DNA of 64,000 nt from Varroa destructor (Eukaryota > Arthropoda > Arachnida > Mesostigmata > Varroidae). Positions within the stretch are counted from its first letter, which is position 1, and the number at the start of each line of letters is the position of its first letter. The position numbers and the translations under genes are program-made. The notes below the pieces were generated by a model, which saw only the letters and a program-made list of their open reading frames with translations, was not told where the DNA came from and did not search any database. The stretch lies in NCBI RefSeq assembly GCF_002443255.2, contig NW_019211454.1, positions 21,481,037 through 21,545,036 on the forward strand, written 5' to 3'. This document shows, piece by piece, positions 24,340 to 38,600 of the stretch.

Positions 24340-27300
24340 AAATATTTAAAGCCAGCGATATTAATTCTCCAATATCACACAGACATTTTCGCGAAAGACA
24401 GCTAGAGGGCGTACACTTCGTTTCCCTTGAGTGGTCGGTATCCTTGGCAAGCTACAACATTCGTCACTTTTAAGGCACTTCTGCCTGGGCACATGGTATA
24501 TGGTATGTTACAGATGTCTATTTGAATATGTGCCATTGTCATGTTGTCGTAGAGTCCGCATATTGGATCTGTGTACGATGTGCGACGCATCTGAACTTTT
24601 GTACACTTTCTAGTCGGACCCCTTTTTCACCTTAGCTAACCCTTAACAGTGACCATTGAAATTCTAGTAGCTAACGGTTGGGTTAAATAACGCAATTTCT
24701 CACGATACCAGTCACAATAATTTTGATTCTTTACATCCTCCGAAAGATCTACTTGTCAAGTAGTGATAGTGAAAATGACAGCGGCACGTGTTCTAAACGC
24801 CGCTGATCATATAGATCACTATGATTTTATTACTGAGCAAACTTTAAATTTCAACAAGTGCCTAATGAGTTTACTAGGTATATCCGCCGTCTGCCGTCAG
24901 ACAAACGAAGATGGTAAATATTTCGAGACCCTTGACAGCTACAAAAATTGTATAATCGTTCAAGTGTATTACTGGCTCCATCGTGAAACACAACGATTAC
25001 TAAAGTTTCGCTATGAAAACAACTTGAATCGCTTGAGTACTCGTCACGAAAAACACAAGTAGATACTGTAATTCTAACAAATTGGTTGTTCAAACGACCA
25101 ACGTCGAATTCTAAATCACAAAAAACGAGCCATGGAAGATAGGATGACAGCAAGGCTTTATATGAGACAGAAATCTGTAAGCCACATACAAGAGCGGGCT
25201 GGTCAGTTATTACTAGATATCACGAATGAAAAAATTCACTTTGTTAAGCCTATTGGCAAGAAAAATAAACAACATAAGCATTTTTTAAACGTGTATATAT
25301 ATATATATATAGGACTGATCAAGTTGTTTATAAAGCATTCAAGGCCCTAATGAATATCAATTAGATTACTTTGTCACCATTCACAAATGCTGCGACTGAG
25401 GATCTCTGTCAAATGTTCAGTGTGGTGTAGAGAAAAACAGGTAACTTAAAAGAAGCAGCCGACCTGCCTCGTCTCTCCGCCAAACCAATAAATGGACACT
25501 TAACGGAAAAATCTAGCTCCACCTCGACATTGGAGTTGAATGTCAACAAAAGTTAAAAACCTATTCCTTAAAGACATGAATCACAAGATACCTGAGCGAT
25601 GCGACCGGTGTTGCTCCACAGGCTTCGAAGTCAGCAAAGAACAAAAGAACAGAACAGTCTATCGTAGAAGTTCTCCAAGGAACGAACACCCAGACGGAAG
25701 AAACCCTAAACAAACATCCCTATAGTGTAAAGTAACTGCAAAAGCACTTCGCTGTTTGTACTTGCATCACCTGCTACCGCCGTCCAATAAATCGATGATG
25801 TTTTAGTATCGACAGAAATTCAAACTGTATTACACTTTTGAACTTCTACGCCGCATATAGCCCGGCCAACCTCTGCAGCGCTGTTTATCACGCGGTGACA
25901 TTACTGTTTTCTGCAGCTATAGCCTAGCTACGATAACGTAATTACATACGGAAGAGAATTACGTAGTAATTAAGGGTGACGGATTAGGGGTCAGCATAAT
26001 TGCAACGTATGTACGATCACCTGTAACAAAGTTTACTACGCGATCTGGAAGTGGTCGAACGCCAATGATTCTCATAAATAGTCCAAAAGTTAGAGACGAA
26101 ATTTTGGCCGAATAATCGTCAAGAAATTTTGGGATCATTTAATTTGTAGACTGTCACTGACTCAGAAGTGCCGAGCGTCTTAGAATTCATGAGATTTCCA
26201 GCCACGGCAAGGAGAATGTGCTATATAGAAAATTTTTCTCCTAGTGAATATTATGTTGCTATCAAGATGAAAATCGCATTATGTTTACAAGGATACACCG
26301 CTTCAGAAACGATAACTCGAAGGCAGACAGTTGAGCGCTAACAAGCTTTTTGGGGGTAGAGCCTGAAAATCCTAAAATAGCCTCACCTAGTCGGACATGG
26401 TAGAACCTAAGATGTTCCACAGCACATTTCACCTTCGGGAAGGGGTAAAGGAAAAATCAACAATACGTCGAACCGTTTGTGGCGAAAAAAGATCGACATC
26501 CTATAAGTCTCGCCTCAAGAATGTGAAATTTATTAAAAAAGGAACGAGAGCCTAAAATCTTAGGAGGAACTCTGCGAAACGTTATGTTGAGCTTCAACGT
26601 TGTAGACCCACAAGATCAAATTTGCTCGGTTAAATCAGAAGTCTTCCAAAACCACTGCAGAGAGATCCTTGAGCTTAAAAATACGATTCCAGTCGAACTG
26701 CCTTGCAAAAACTCATGCCAGCTGTTTGAAAATCTCGAATGATCGAGCCAGAACGCATTCAGACCAGACAGAATCTAGATGCCGATGGTGTTTGCCCATT
26801 GCTGCAACGGCCTGTTCAAGGCTTGCATGAAGAAAAACGAGATTCTACACGTTTTGTATAATGGTTGTATAATGATTGTTATGCGTACGGGAAATCCAAA
26901 GAAGAAAGAGTTGCGAAGAAAAGCCCACATCGAGGAAAGAGTCAGGAAGGCAATGGTGTAGGACATGCCAAATGTTTATATTTCATCTCACACTCCTTTT
27001 TTTGCGTCGGTTAAACAGACGTCGAGCGATAAGCACAGCAGCGTTCGCGGTTTGCAAAGGGTGATCGCTGTAGCTTAGAATAGTGTTTATTTCAAGTTTA
27101 CCGGGACGATAGTGTAATATTTCAAATATCGGACGACACGTCTTGTTGATGAAGATAACACTGAGGATATTGATTTAAAGGTCAAGGGACTGACTCGCTC
27201 GCTGATAATGTGAGGCACGAAAGACCACGAACGGATCTTGCTTCTGCAGAGACAGTTGAGTCAGGAATTAGAGATTCGAGGCCATCATAAGCGTCGTTTT

Positions 27301-28890
27301 CTCACTGATCAAATTTTGGAGCCCAAGGCACGTGCCAGCGACTTTGGATCATTCTTCTTTTTCAAGGTATCATCAGCATTGCAATAGTAATATCAACTTG
27401 GATATATACTTGCATACCCTACCAATATAAAAGCTCATTGCTTTATGAAAATATATATACATATATTTATGCTTTTTTCTTTTATAGTTCTAGCTGACAA
27501 AGCGTCGTTTAGTTATAATTGTCGAGGATCACTGTTCGTTGTAATTTATATGAAATTAAGCTGTAAAAATCTCTAAAATGTAATTAAGGATTTTTGTTTA
27601 CTCATCCTAATAAAAAAAAAAAGCTAATTTTGGCTTTTAAATAGTAATTAATGTGTGAACTGTTCGCTTTGTGTCATCTTTATTTCTCGTTCTACACCGA
27701 TTTTTTACATGTTGGCGCCTTTTTTAGGCGCCATTTTTGATGACTAGATGTAAATCCGTCGCTAATTAAGAACACTTTTCTTTCTATAGGCGATAGCTTA
27801 TGAACCCGCACCTGCTCTTTTAGGATAAAGGCAGATATACTCGTTTTAGGCAAGAAAGATAATATCAATCCCTTATGACATAAGATCGTAGTTTACCCTA
27901 TAAGAGAAAATAACACGCGCCAAACGCCCCCGTTCGTCTGGTAAGACCCTGTAAGTTAATGGAGTGTAGCTGGACTAAGCGAGTTAGTAAAGAGTGTAAT
28001 TATTACAGTGTACAATAAGTGCAAGTCGTCGTTTATTTTTCTGCTAACTATAAATGAAGGAGATACGGTGGATGAGAAACTTGTATGATGCTCGCTTAAT
28101 TGCTCTAAAACGACAAAACTATTTATATACAGCGGCGGGCTAGCAATGGGCTTTCTTAAATCCAAAAGGTTTTAGAAAGATTGCTACATACAAGACGGTT
28201 ATCCCTAAGTTAGATATTTTAATAATCCGGAAGTGAGCCTCTAGCGTTAAGCTTAGCGTTGATAACTTACCAGTCCATTCTGGGCTTTACATAGAACGGG
28301 ATGCATTGTTCGTGAATTGCATTCACACAAAAATGATGATCGGAAGTAATAATCATAATATGAACATTCTCTTTAAATGCAATGACGTTTGATGCACGAC
28401 AACGATATACATCCACTGAATTTGGTCTTCGTTCTTATTTGATACTATATGTATGTTGCGTATTCTGAATATTTACGTAATCCACTCTTCACCTCACGAC
28501 AGTCTGACACTTTGCAGAATAACTTTGTTAGTACTCAAACTAGTCAGATACCATACATGGCTTTAAAGCTATACGATATAATCTTCTATGAATGCCTCAA
28601 CGATGATACGTCTTGCCAGATTTTACCACCGTTATTCGCTGCCTCGTCCGTAAGCATGAAGAGCGTCTGTAGGACAGCTCTATATTTATGGAGCCCCTAT
28701 ATCTTGGTCTATAACAGTAACGGAAAATCTTTTCAATCGTGAACGCAAAGAAGCAGCGCTTGTTTCGAATTCAGGTCGGCTTCACACAGAATTTTTTCTA
28801 CTTATCACATTGTCGAAATACAGAACGAACACAAGCACCGCAAGCGCGACTGGTGTGATCTACACACTGGTTGAAAATAGCTCTGTTGTA
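24340..28890. other. Intergenic region, possible 5' part of dehydrogenase and weak repeat traces
   Basis: The missing first exon and promoter of the minus-strand dehydrogenase should lie in the first part. Open frames on both strands at 24763-25153 overlap each other and match nothing I know. Around 26040-26720 the plus strand contains frame pieces such as RSGSGRTPMILINSPKVRDE that vaguely recall the DNA-binding part of Tc1-type transposases, but the signal is too weak to name an element. A short (TA)n run lies at 25293-25311. Confidence 0.3.
25293..25311. repeat. Short (TA)n run
   Basis: About 19 bases of alternating TA after ACGTG. It is a simple repeat and lies in no recognised gene. Confidence 0.85.
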
Positions 28891-28905
28891 GGTAAATTTG
28901 GCTAG

Positions 28906-29093
28906 ACCCGTTTTTGCGATTCCTGCTTGAAGACCAGTTACTTACGGTCGAATTCTATGGCTTCAGGAGCCTTCGTATTGATGGGGAAAGGATACCCGAC
29001 GGAAAGGAGGACGCTTCATTTAAGAACTCCGGTCGGATGCCGTCATCCGCTGTTGCTCGCAGCCGTCGTGGTAACTGGCAGCAGTCTTCCTAA
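28906..29093 (+). CDS. Possible orphan exon, unknown product
   Basis: An open stretch of about 62 codons that lacks an ATG start and follows an acceptor-like GGCTAG. It reads DPFLRFLLEDQLLTVEFYGF and continues in a basic, Ser-rich tail (AVARSRR) before a stop at 29091. A donor-like G|GTAACT at 29070-29072 lies near the end. It is somewhat GC-richer than its surroundings, and its amino-acid composition looks protein-like. No family is recognised and no partner exon was found, so it may be a chance frame. Confidence 0.18.
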
Positions 29094-29099
29094 TCGTAG

Positions 29100-32000
29100 G
29101 AAATCTATAGACAATATATAAAATATAGGTATCTGGCTGCAATTTTATTACTATGTAAACCTCACAGAATTCAGCTCACTGACTTGATCAAGAATTTACG
29201 TGTTAATGACGTCCTTTTCATGGGATAACAATATTTTATGTAACAATTTTATTTAAAACTTGCAATTTTCAATTTAATTTAAACGCTCATTCTTATTGCT
29301 TAACGATAGGTGTAACCAGTAAGTGTAACCAATTCGAACTCTTCGTTTAAATAATAACAATAACAGTTTGTTGGTTAGGCACATATTTATACTTGAACGT
29401 ATTGGATGGACATACTACAATAGCATACTATTACAATGTATGAAACGATTTTTCAATTTAATATAATTCAACACTTTAATGTAGATATTGTAAAAAATAT
29501 AAAAGTTTCCTATTCATATGAAGGGTCTTGCTATGTGAGAAAATAGGAAAAATTCGTATTAAGGCACATCATGGTGCCAGCTTATTTTGTTGTTGTTGCA
29601 GAAAATTTAGCAACCGTATACAACCGCAACCTATATCAAGCGAAATCCGACTAAAAAACTGTCAATAATGTAAACATCCAGTTTTGGTCACTAGTTTAAT
29701 ATAGCTTGGTACAATTCCATCTGAAATACCTTGTAGTAATCCTATATGCCATTCCACCAATGTTATATAATATGTTATATAATAATACTAATGATATAAG
29801 CAATGGTCGCTCGCAGGTATTCTTCCAATTTCGAACCACTTCTTTTTGGCAGGCATACGATAAGTAAGTGGTAACTGAAGGATCAATCGAATTATTTTTT
29901 TTGCACATACAAAGTTTGTCTCGCCTAGCGTTCACGATACTGAACAAGCGGGACGGCTAAACTACGCAATAAAGAATCGTCTGAGTATAGAGCATATAGA
30001 GCTATTCCGACCCTTGACGAGTGCCATTCTTATAGAAATGGCCATTGTTGAAACTACTGTGTAATATATGCACAGTTCATATGATTTTTTTTTCAAATTT
30101 TCTATCAATTCACAATGGATTCGTATAATAATCTGTCATCATTTTTTTCTATTCTATATGAACCTTCAAAGATAAAATACAAGGACATATTTTACATATA
30201 CAAAATACTACGATTGACCTACTGGAAGGCCAAGATGCGCCTGAAATGGTTTAGTGGATGAGGAGAGCAAACGTGAAATTCGTTCCGTTTGGTTTATATC
30301 GATGTTTCTTTACCAAAAAATCGTGTTCGCGTGGGGTGATAACAGAACGTAGGACTTTGGTACGACTCATTTGTCTGACATATAAACGTCGACCCTATAG
30401 ATCGGGAGTTGCGATGAAAAGAGAAAGCCAAGCTGTCGGGTATTGCCAGCAGTTGCAGTTCCGTAAAGGGCTATAGTTACCTAGAACTGGTGCGCAGGTC
30501 CAGACGGATTTTTCTTACTATATATATGATTATTTGTTTCAGTAACGGACGTCATTATTACATTTATTTTGACATAAACTTCTTTTAAAGACAATGTCAG
30601 TAGGTCGGTAAATAGTGACAAGTGATGAATATTTAAGGGTATTCACCCGCATAGGTTGAGGTGTCATAGACAACCTTCGAGAATTAGTCTGTGGTGTTCC
30701 GTATCCCAACAACAAGATGTACATTTTCTTGTTTATGATCATTTTCTAGCTGTACCATTTTGCAATGTTGTTACGCTTTTCATGTTTATACTTTTCTATA
30801 AGTGTGCTTTAATCCAAAGATCAAAATAGAGGTATTAGTTGGTGTATATTCGATCGAATTTGATCGGTATTCTTACGTATCTACTAAACACCAACTGTCT
30901 TTATAGCATTTCGTCAAACATATTGCAAGCTTTTGCTTGATCGCGTGAGACAGATAGCTTAATCGCTCTCGCAATTTATGCCTATATAATGAGCTCATCT
31001 GTCACAATGTAAATAAAGCATAGCTTGTTGTTCCGGTGCTCGGAATTTTCTTTTGCCAAAATCCTGCTATAGACAACAACTGTAAAATAGGGTAATAAAA
31101 GATATTTACGATGAAGACTATATTACTATTATTATCATCATTACATCTCTAAGTTGAGCAAAAGGAACCGGTTGTCTATTAATATAAATGTTACAACACG
31201 AAAAATCGAATATATATTTTTTATATATATTCGATTTTATAATGGGAGTCTTCCTTAATTGATTACTTTCATTCATATTTGCACCCAACCAACAACCCGT
31301 TTAATTCAAAACAATCATTTTGTCGATACAGTAAAGGGCCATTAGTATTTATCGGCCCTATACAACTTTAAATGTAGATGGTAATTTTGTGTTAAGCTGG
31401 TAATTCTTCTATGCCAATCAATCATCTTCAAAGACCTAACATCTCAATCTAAGCTGTGTGATCTTTAATTTTATGATACACTTGTGTCGTTTAGAGTTTT
31501 CATTCTGTAATGGATCTTTGGAACCTATTGTTTCCAGCTATAATAATAATATCTAACTATGTACAAGAACGTCACTATATATTATCTAATAAAGTTTGAA
31601 ATTTTTAAATTAACGTAGACTATTAGCTACTGTGTGAAGCGGTAGGTCGATCATTTGGCGTAAGCTGATACAGAACCAAGGGGCGCTAACGTTAAGTTAC
31701 GTAAAGCTCCATAATCGTGAACAGCACAATCGAACTTTTTACCCTGCAGAAAATTTGAGTCTACTAAGCGGGTTTAAAAGGCAAACGGGCTTCTAATATT
31801 GGTATTAGGTGTAATAGTATGCCTATTATAATGTTCAGTGGAACGTAAACCTTCAAAAATGCTTGTTCCGTTTTTCTACATTCTACATGCCGTTTTTACG
31901 GCGGATTGAACTCTATCGCGATTATGTAGGTTTTACAAAATATTTATCACATCTGCCAAGGTTCTGGTCTAGATGGAGGGAAATAAAAATAATCAATTTT

Positions 32001-34850
32001 CCGTGCCGTAGTTATTGTACTTTAAAAATGCATTCGTCATGAACGCAGCCTAAAGGTGTCGCACAGCGTTAGTGCCTCTAGGAATACATCACGCGTGGAT
32101 ATTCGTCTGCTGCGTCTGAGACACACCCAGAAACCCTTAATGTTATTTTTTTTTGCACAAAACACGTATCTCTTAGAGTTTCATGACTGCGAAAAGACAA
32201 ATCGTGTACCCAAATATTGTAAAATTAGAACTAGGTCCATAATAAAGCGCAATATAGGAGAGACGCTACGCAGACCAGGTACGGAATTCATTACTCTAGT
32301 AGAAAAAGATTACCGTTATTAGCCTATGTAGTCGTTCAACAATTTTTTTTTTATAGCACTATTACGAGAGTAGGCATCATTACAACACAGGTTATGTTAT
32401 TTCGAACTTCGAAATATATTTAGGTATACGGCGTTCAGTTTCTGTGATGTTTTGTTGGTATATTCCGTGTGCTTATGTAAAATTGAGTTTCAATGCAGTA
32501 CCTCTCATCAGCTCATAAGGATTTCCCTATACTCCTTCACTCTCATTACCATCCTGTTTCATATTAGCACATCTTTTTCTGTGCCCCAGTTACTCTGACA
32601 AAGCTCCAAGGCGGTATAGTGTGCGGCTTACTCTGATCGGTTAACACTGAGAACCATATATTCTTATGCTGAGCTTAAATTTGGTTTATCTTCTTCATAG
32701 CGGAACATTCAAGGTAGAACACGAAGACGAGCGAAGTCGATGAAACGGATATCCTCAGGTTCCTTATGGCCTCTTGAAGGCAAACACGTAGAGCGTCGAA
32801 AAACTCTCTGAAAATGGCAACACCTATTTTTTCTATATTTTTCAGAAATTTTTAACGATTTTTTTTTCGCTTTTTGGCGGTTGGCAATATTTTGATGCAT
32901 GCATGTGTTTAGTAGAGTTGGAATGAGTCAACCAAGCAAAATAAATGAGGAATAGGCCAAACCTGGGCGTGTATATGGACAGATCGAGTTAAAATTACAA
33001 GGTACGAAATTATGGTATAGCACATGGCGATATGTAGGTAGCTAGAAATGTGTATACAGGTTTTATACTATTATGCGTAATAGATAAATAAATAAATAAA
33101 AAAAAATTACATCGAATTCCACTTTATACAACGTACAATTTAACGAAAATGTTTTAGTAAACGCCGAAGTGTGCCCGTAATACTCAAAAATTTACCATTT
33201 GTAGCAGTATGAAAAATCATTAGTCATAAAAGGTCTACTGCTCATTAAGACGTATATAATAAGCATACATGTTTGCATTATGAATAAACAGAATGAAACT
33301 CTTTAGCCCTAGTTGGAACGCTCTTAAAAGACGGAAATCTACGTGGAATTCAATTAATGATATACAGGCTTCCGTAGTAAAAATAGAAACAAGCTAGACG
33401 TTGCTCTAACCACTATACGGACTATCACAGATGCGAGAAATATCCTTGAGGCATCCATGTACTTTGTCACGAAGCCTGGGGGCGGCTAAAGAAAAACACT
33501 TTTCTTTTTGAGCTTGAAGTGACACCATTCATACTTCCGACTTGATATAATCCAGCGTCGTTCTGCCTGTGGTTATCTATATATGTAAACTGTGGCTGCA
33601 GAGTAAAGGTAAGTTTAAACGCTGTTACAGTGAGAACTAATTAAACAAAATTACGTTAACTCCAAACGAAATGTTATCTCTCGTAAGTTTTTTTTCGCAG
33701 GCACTTCCCTCTTATAATGACAGGATTCGTTTCGCTAGTTTGTTCTGCAGCAGCAAATGAAATCATCTTTATTGTTAGATCGTTTGCGTCACTGAAAAGC
33801 ATCCCAAGAGACACAAAGCGCTTATCACAACGTCATCGTCGCGTTACAACTGATTGCGAATGTCGCCGTTACCAGACACATAGGTCATAATGAAAGTGAA
33901 CCGTGAAATTGCTAGCTCTGCCATTTCCGCCCTGTAAAGACCTAGAAAGTTCTAAGGATCTTCACTAGCTTTATGCACGCCATGAAGGCCCTTTTCTAAA
34001 TGAGGGTAGAAATTACATTGATTCAAACTCAGTTAAGTTGTTTAGCTGGTGTGTGTAATTTTCACCTATCCACATTTACTATGGATCTAGGATCTTTTTA
34101 CATAGCCAAACTTTCATTCTGCAAGCTTGCAAAATGTATCCGATAAAAACTTTTAAAACAGGCGTTGGCCTGTACCTCTAAAGCGCCACGATATCGTGTC
34201 ATTTGGCAGGAAAACATTTTCAGTTAGCCTGAGGTTACTCCGACTGCCTTATTGAGTCCGCAGACATCAACTATTGCCTAAGACTTGGCTAGCAATACCT
34301 ATAGTGCCCAGAGGGGACAGACGATATAGGAATCGTCCTTGTAAATTCGCTTTTGGCTCATTGGAATGAGAACATCGTCAGGAAAATACAAAAAACATAT
34401 CACATTATTTAGAACTGTGTCTAGTGAGAAAACTGACTATGACAACATAGGCGTATGTTGAGAAAAAAGGACGGCGCTTTCCACTGCCTTGGAGAGCGTT
34501 CAGCTTTTGATAATATGAGAGCGACGTTTATTTTTTAAGGGGCTTTATATACGATTGGACAGCATCACTGAACATGCAAGCCAATTCTAGAACTCGATGC
34601 TTGCGGTCACACTTGTTTTTGCCGATGCCATTATACTGTAGTTTACAATTCCTCTTATTTTTCACTTGAAACCGTTCTGAATCGTCATTTATTTGTATTA
34701 ATATAGTACTAGAGGTAACGGCTGGAACCATCAGACTAGTGGATCGGGATTTTCTTAGTCCAGTTCCCTACTTCGCGAGACGAGCCTGCATTTGATATGC
34801 TCTCTGTGAACCCGGGATATTTGTTACGTCTTTAACTACCCCCGTTCTAA
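29100..34850. other. Gene-poor intergenic region
   Basis: About 5.7 kb of AT-rich DNA. Apart from the hairpin at 31202-31238 I see no gene, RNA or element that I can name. Open frames such as 32056-32322 (plus) and 30539-30742 (minus) have no family features or good splice context. Confidence 0.4.
31202..31238. repeat. Perfect 16-bp AT-rich inverted repeat, 5-base loop
   Basis: Arm 1 (31202-31217) begins AAAATCGAA and continues in TA repeats. Arm 2 (31223-31238) is its exact reverse complement, with TTTTT between. The inner part is TA-rich, so part of the pairing is low complexity, but the AAAATCGAA ends are not. Confidence 0.9.
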
Positions 34851-34879
34851 CAGGTCTGATTAGCCGTTAGTTTTTTACC

Positions 34880-35680
34880 TTAATCTTCTTTTTAGGAATT
34901 CTTTAGTAGTAGTTCCCATTGTTCTCGTGCCCGTTATGAACTGAAAATTCCCTGAACTCCTGCTGCACTTTCTTATTGATAAATCTGCTAACAGCGCCTA
35001 ACGCCAGCCAGTGTGCTAGCGTGTGCGTAAGGTAGTTCTTTTCGCCACGGTCACAGTGCATGCAAAAAGAAAACGGTGCAGTCTATTCGCGATGCAGGCA
35101 AGCTTTAAAATGTTTCTGTCCTATGGCCCTCTGGGCTGTCAGTCCTTATGGTGATAAAAGGGATGATACTTCTTACCGTCGCAGATGGGTGTCCGCTTAA
35201 GATCTTGTTCCATTTTTCCATTGAACCATCGTGGAGGCTTCCTTCTCTCTTTGATCGTCGACTTTTAGGTTACCATAAAGGCCTACGGAACGGTGTCTGC
35301 GAGTACTAAAGCGGTCGCAGATGTTTGGCATTCAATTAGCTGACGTGATCCATGTCTCTGACTCCTTTGCCCAGCATTACTCCAAGGTATCTGGCAATGT
35401 GAACTACATATTTGTGCTCTGCGTTAAAAAATAGGACAATATTGCGGCTTTTTCCTTGCTTATTAGGAGAATGGCTTTGCTTTTGAATGGATACACCGCC
35501 AGATCCTTGTAGTTAATCTGTAAAGCAATTTTGGCAAGGGTGTTATTTGGCCTGTCTTAGATAATGTAGTGTTCTAAACGTCATGGCAGTTGGGAGATGG
35601 TCAGTATATGCGACAAGTTCTACGTTAATCGGAAGGTCCTCTACATTCGAAATTCCGTCACAAGCCAGTTCGATAGTAGG
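34880..35680 (-). pseudogene. Decayed non-LTR retrotransposon reverse transcriptase fragment
   Basis: On the minus strand, frame pieces broken by stops and shifts show reverse-transcriptase landmarks in the right order. VELVAYTDHLP (around 35623-35590) corresponds to the catalytic V-A-Y-A-D-D box with the Asp pair eroded to TDH. About 180 bases further on, VVHIARYLGVMLGKGV (around 35410-35360) matches the K-Y-L-G-V-x-L-D strand that follows the palm in jockey/R1/I-type elements. Sequence resembling the thumb and connection region continues to about 34900. There is no intact frame, no endonuclease domain and no clear end, so it is an old 5'-truncated or internally decayed copy. The clade cannot be fixed. 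Confidence 0.6.
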
Positions 35681-38600
35681 GGGACATCCACTATTGTATA
35701 CTATTTAAATATTTGTTTCATAATAAAAACATCGTGGCTATTTTTAAGAGCGACAGATTGTTCTTATGCCGATTGATTGACAACTGAACATCACTTCAAT
35801 CCATGTTTCCTTATTTTGCAAATTTCGGCCAGCTAAAAGCTGACAACAAAATATACGCTATGAAAACCATTGTTCTAATAGAGTAGTATGTACATATCTC
35901 TTTAATGATCCTCCTTAAATTTCTCTGCCACTTAAAACTTCTATTTAGGCTGCTCCATCTATGAATGTAAACGTATTTAAAATTGTCATTTCTGGCTTCT
36001 TTTAAATTTGCGTGATATTTCGATACTGAAGGTGTGCCCAATGAACGTGATTATCAAATTATTCAGCCTTTGATTGTTAAGACAAGGTGCTGCCGATTGA
36101 TACCACGTTAAAACAAAGACCAAGGAATTTGTAGATAAGTAAAAAACAAGCCAAAATTTCGTAAATAAATACAGATCTTAATTACGCTATGAATTTATTA
36201 TTAGTACATTAGTAATGAGGCGTTTCATCTAGATTTATGTTCATTAAGAAAATGTTCATCTCCATAGTTTTACTTTTGCATGAGTCACTAAAATTATTCG
36301 CGCAAAAATGAATATAAAAAGACGCCTAACTAAAAGGTAGTCTAGTTGAGACACCCTTATCTGTATAAGTCTTCACAATGTTTGTTCTGTTCTTCGTCCA
36401 TCTTTCTGCTCAACATTAAGGAAATCACTAATTGAGAATTATTAAGTGCATCATTCTATGAGTTATAATGAGTTGGTGGTTACGATGTTGATTGCCTATT
36501 CCAGGTCTTATTTTTTCTTGATACTCAGTAGTAACTTGTCTCAGCTTGTCGAGTCTTCAATATAACTTCGCCATGAATTTAGATATACCATCGCAAATGT
36601 AATATTTAATAAACAACACATGAGCTCACTAACCGTGACAGTGGGCTACTTCTGAGAATTAGATCGCTATTAATTGGGTGAACTTTATTATAACCGTGTA
36701 TTGCAAGGACAGCCGATATCGAAGAGGCTGTTTGGACGTCGACAATACGCACTATCCAGATTATCGGATCCTTGAAGAACAAACTTCAGCAAATTTGCCT
36801 TAACCAGGAAGTTCAACATTATGAACCTACCTGCTTTGGTCTCTCAGAAAAGAGTACGTAAGCTTGTAAGGTCGTCGATTATAGAAAATCAGCAGAAAAG
36901 AGAATTCAAAGAGCTTTCTTATACAGGAGAAGCCGTTTGTTGTCTGCAAGACTTGGAGCGTTGAGTTGTAGTGTGTCTGTCTCAGTCATGACTGATTAAC
37001 TAGATATTGCGTGAATATTTAAGTTTGTCGTAGTATAACCAAGTGTTGACTGTGAAGAAGAATTTTGCTATAATCTGAAAACCTGTTCCATTCGTAACCA
37101 ACAAAAAACAAGAAAGTCTTGAAAGAAAGACTTGAAAATGTTAATATTATCGGGTACGGCAATCATTTTCCTTACTACAAAATCTAAACACGTGACGTAA
37201 TTGGAGATTTCATCTCCTTAAAAACAAATCGTTATTGTTTTTAAATCTATCCTTACTCTAAAATACTGTGCCTACTTGTCCATCCGTCGCGCTCCTGTGC
37301 GATAGATTCGCGAAGCTGATTTTTTTTTATCTATTTAATCTATCGATCTATTTGCATTACTAAAGCTGAGACTATTTGAATTAACCAAATCTTCAAAAAT
37401 TTCTTCAACAACTGTTGATAATATGTGAACAGTTCATATTAAAAGGCTGTTTTTTTCGAACTATGTACAATGGGCGTAAAATTGAATTTAAGAATAATTG
37501 TGGTTATCATATATATCTATATGATATATCATACATACTTTGTGAGTTTTGCCGAAATGGCCCAACAATGCATGATAACAGCGTCAACAAAAAGCTTGGC
37601 CTTTCTTTGGCGGTTACTTTGCTATGTAATGCTTGTATACAATAGGGCAAAACAGAATAGTGCAACAAAAAAGGTTGGCCTGTTTGCTTTACTAAGCGCG
37701 CTTATAGGGGCGTGCAGATGTCACTTGTTAGTTATGAAGACAGACCTACCTTGTGTAGCACTTAGGCAGGACAGATTCTTTATCGTTGAATATTGGTCAC
37801 CTCAGCAAACTGTTAGTTCTAGCTAAGCAGAAAATCAATTCACCAGCTAGTTGTAGTCTTATGCTGAGTAATACGTTTAATTGGACTCAGTATGGATGAA
37901 AAGGACGTAGGGAATTGCTTCAAATCAGAATCTGCAAAGCCACTAACTTCAAAGGAGATTACAGTTTCCAAGGGCAACCAGCAAATACCTCTCTCAGGTT
38001 TAGAATAGTTAAATCGATGGCAGGTTTCGTCGTTTCCTATTCACGACAGAGCGTCACGGATATATAAAATGTTTTTGCAAGCCGTGATGTGAAATTGCGT
38101 AAGCAGCAAATCAATGTAGTCTTTAATATGCGCTTTGGTGTACAATGGTTTTTTAGAGCTGTACGCTTCAGGATACCATTTGTGAAGTTGTAGCTAAAAA
38201 ATATTCCCTTATTTTATTTGATATTTTTTTTTATATTTTCTCTTTAAAAAGGTCCGTTCGTTAGGAATATAGGCAATGTCAGATCCACTCAGTGCAGTAA
38301 GGGGCCGTATAGAAAAAGCAGCACAGCCAAGTATGCTGTGATGCAAGCAAATGGTGCAGCTAAAACGCACTAGTTCCTGTATCTAGGAAACACATAGGAT
38401 GTGCATTAAATCCTTACGGGCTTGGCTCGTTCATGCTTCTGTTCAAACAAAAAGCAGAAAAGACTCAATTGAGAAATAAATAGCGAGAGATTATAAACAA
38501 TTTATTGAGTAATTACACAAGAAACGCGGAAAAAAATAAAATTAATTTATGTTTTGATAGCGAACTTTAATACGCCATGATTTGATCAGACGCTATGATT

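Noticed and set aside
24763..25153. Overlapping open frames on both strands, with a SSDSENDSG-like acidic patch considered as a piggyBac N-terminus
   Set aside because: No transposase core follows in any frame, and mirrored frames on both strands are typical of chance.
25980..27060. Possible Tc1-type transposase remnant
   Set aside because: Only short fragments recall the DNA-binding region; no DDE motifs or terminal repeats could be seen.
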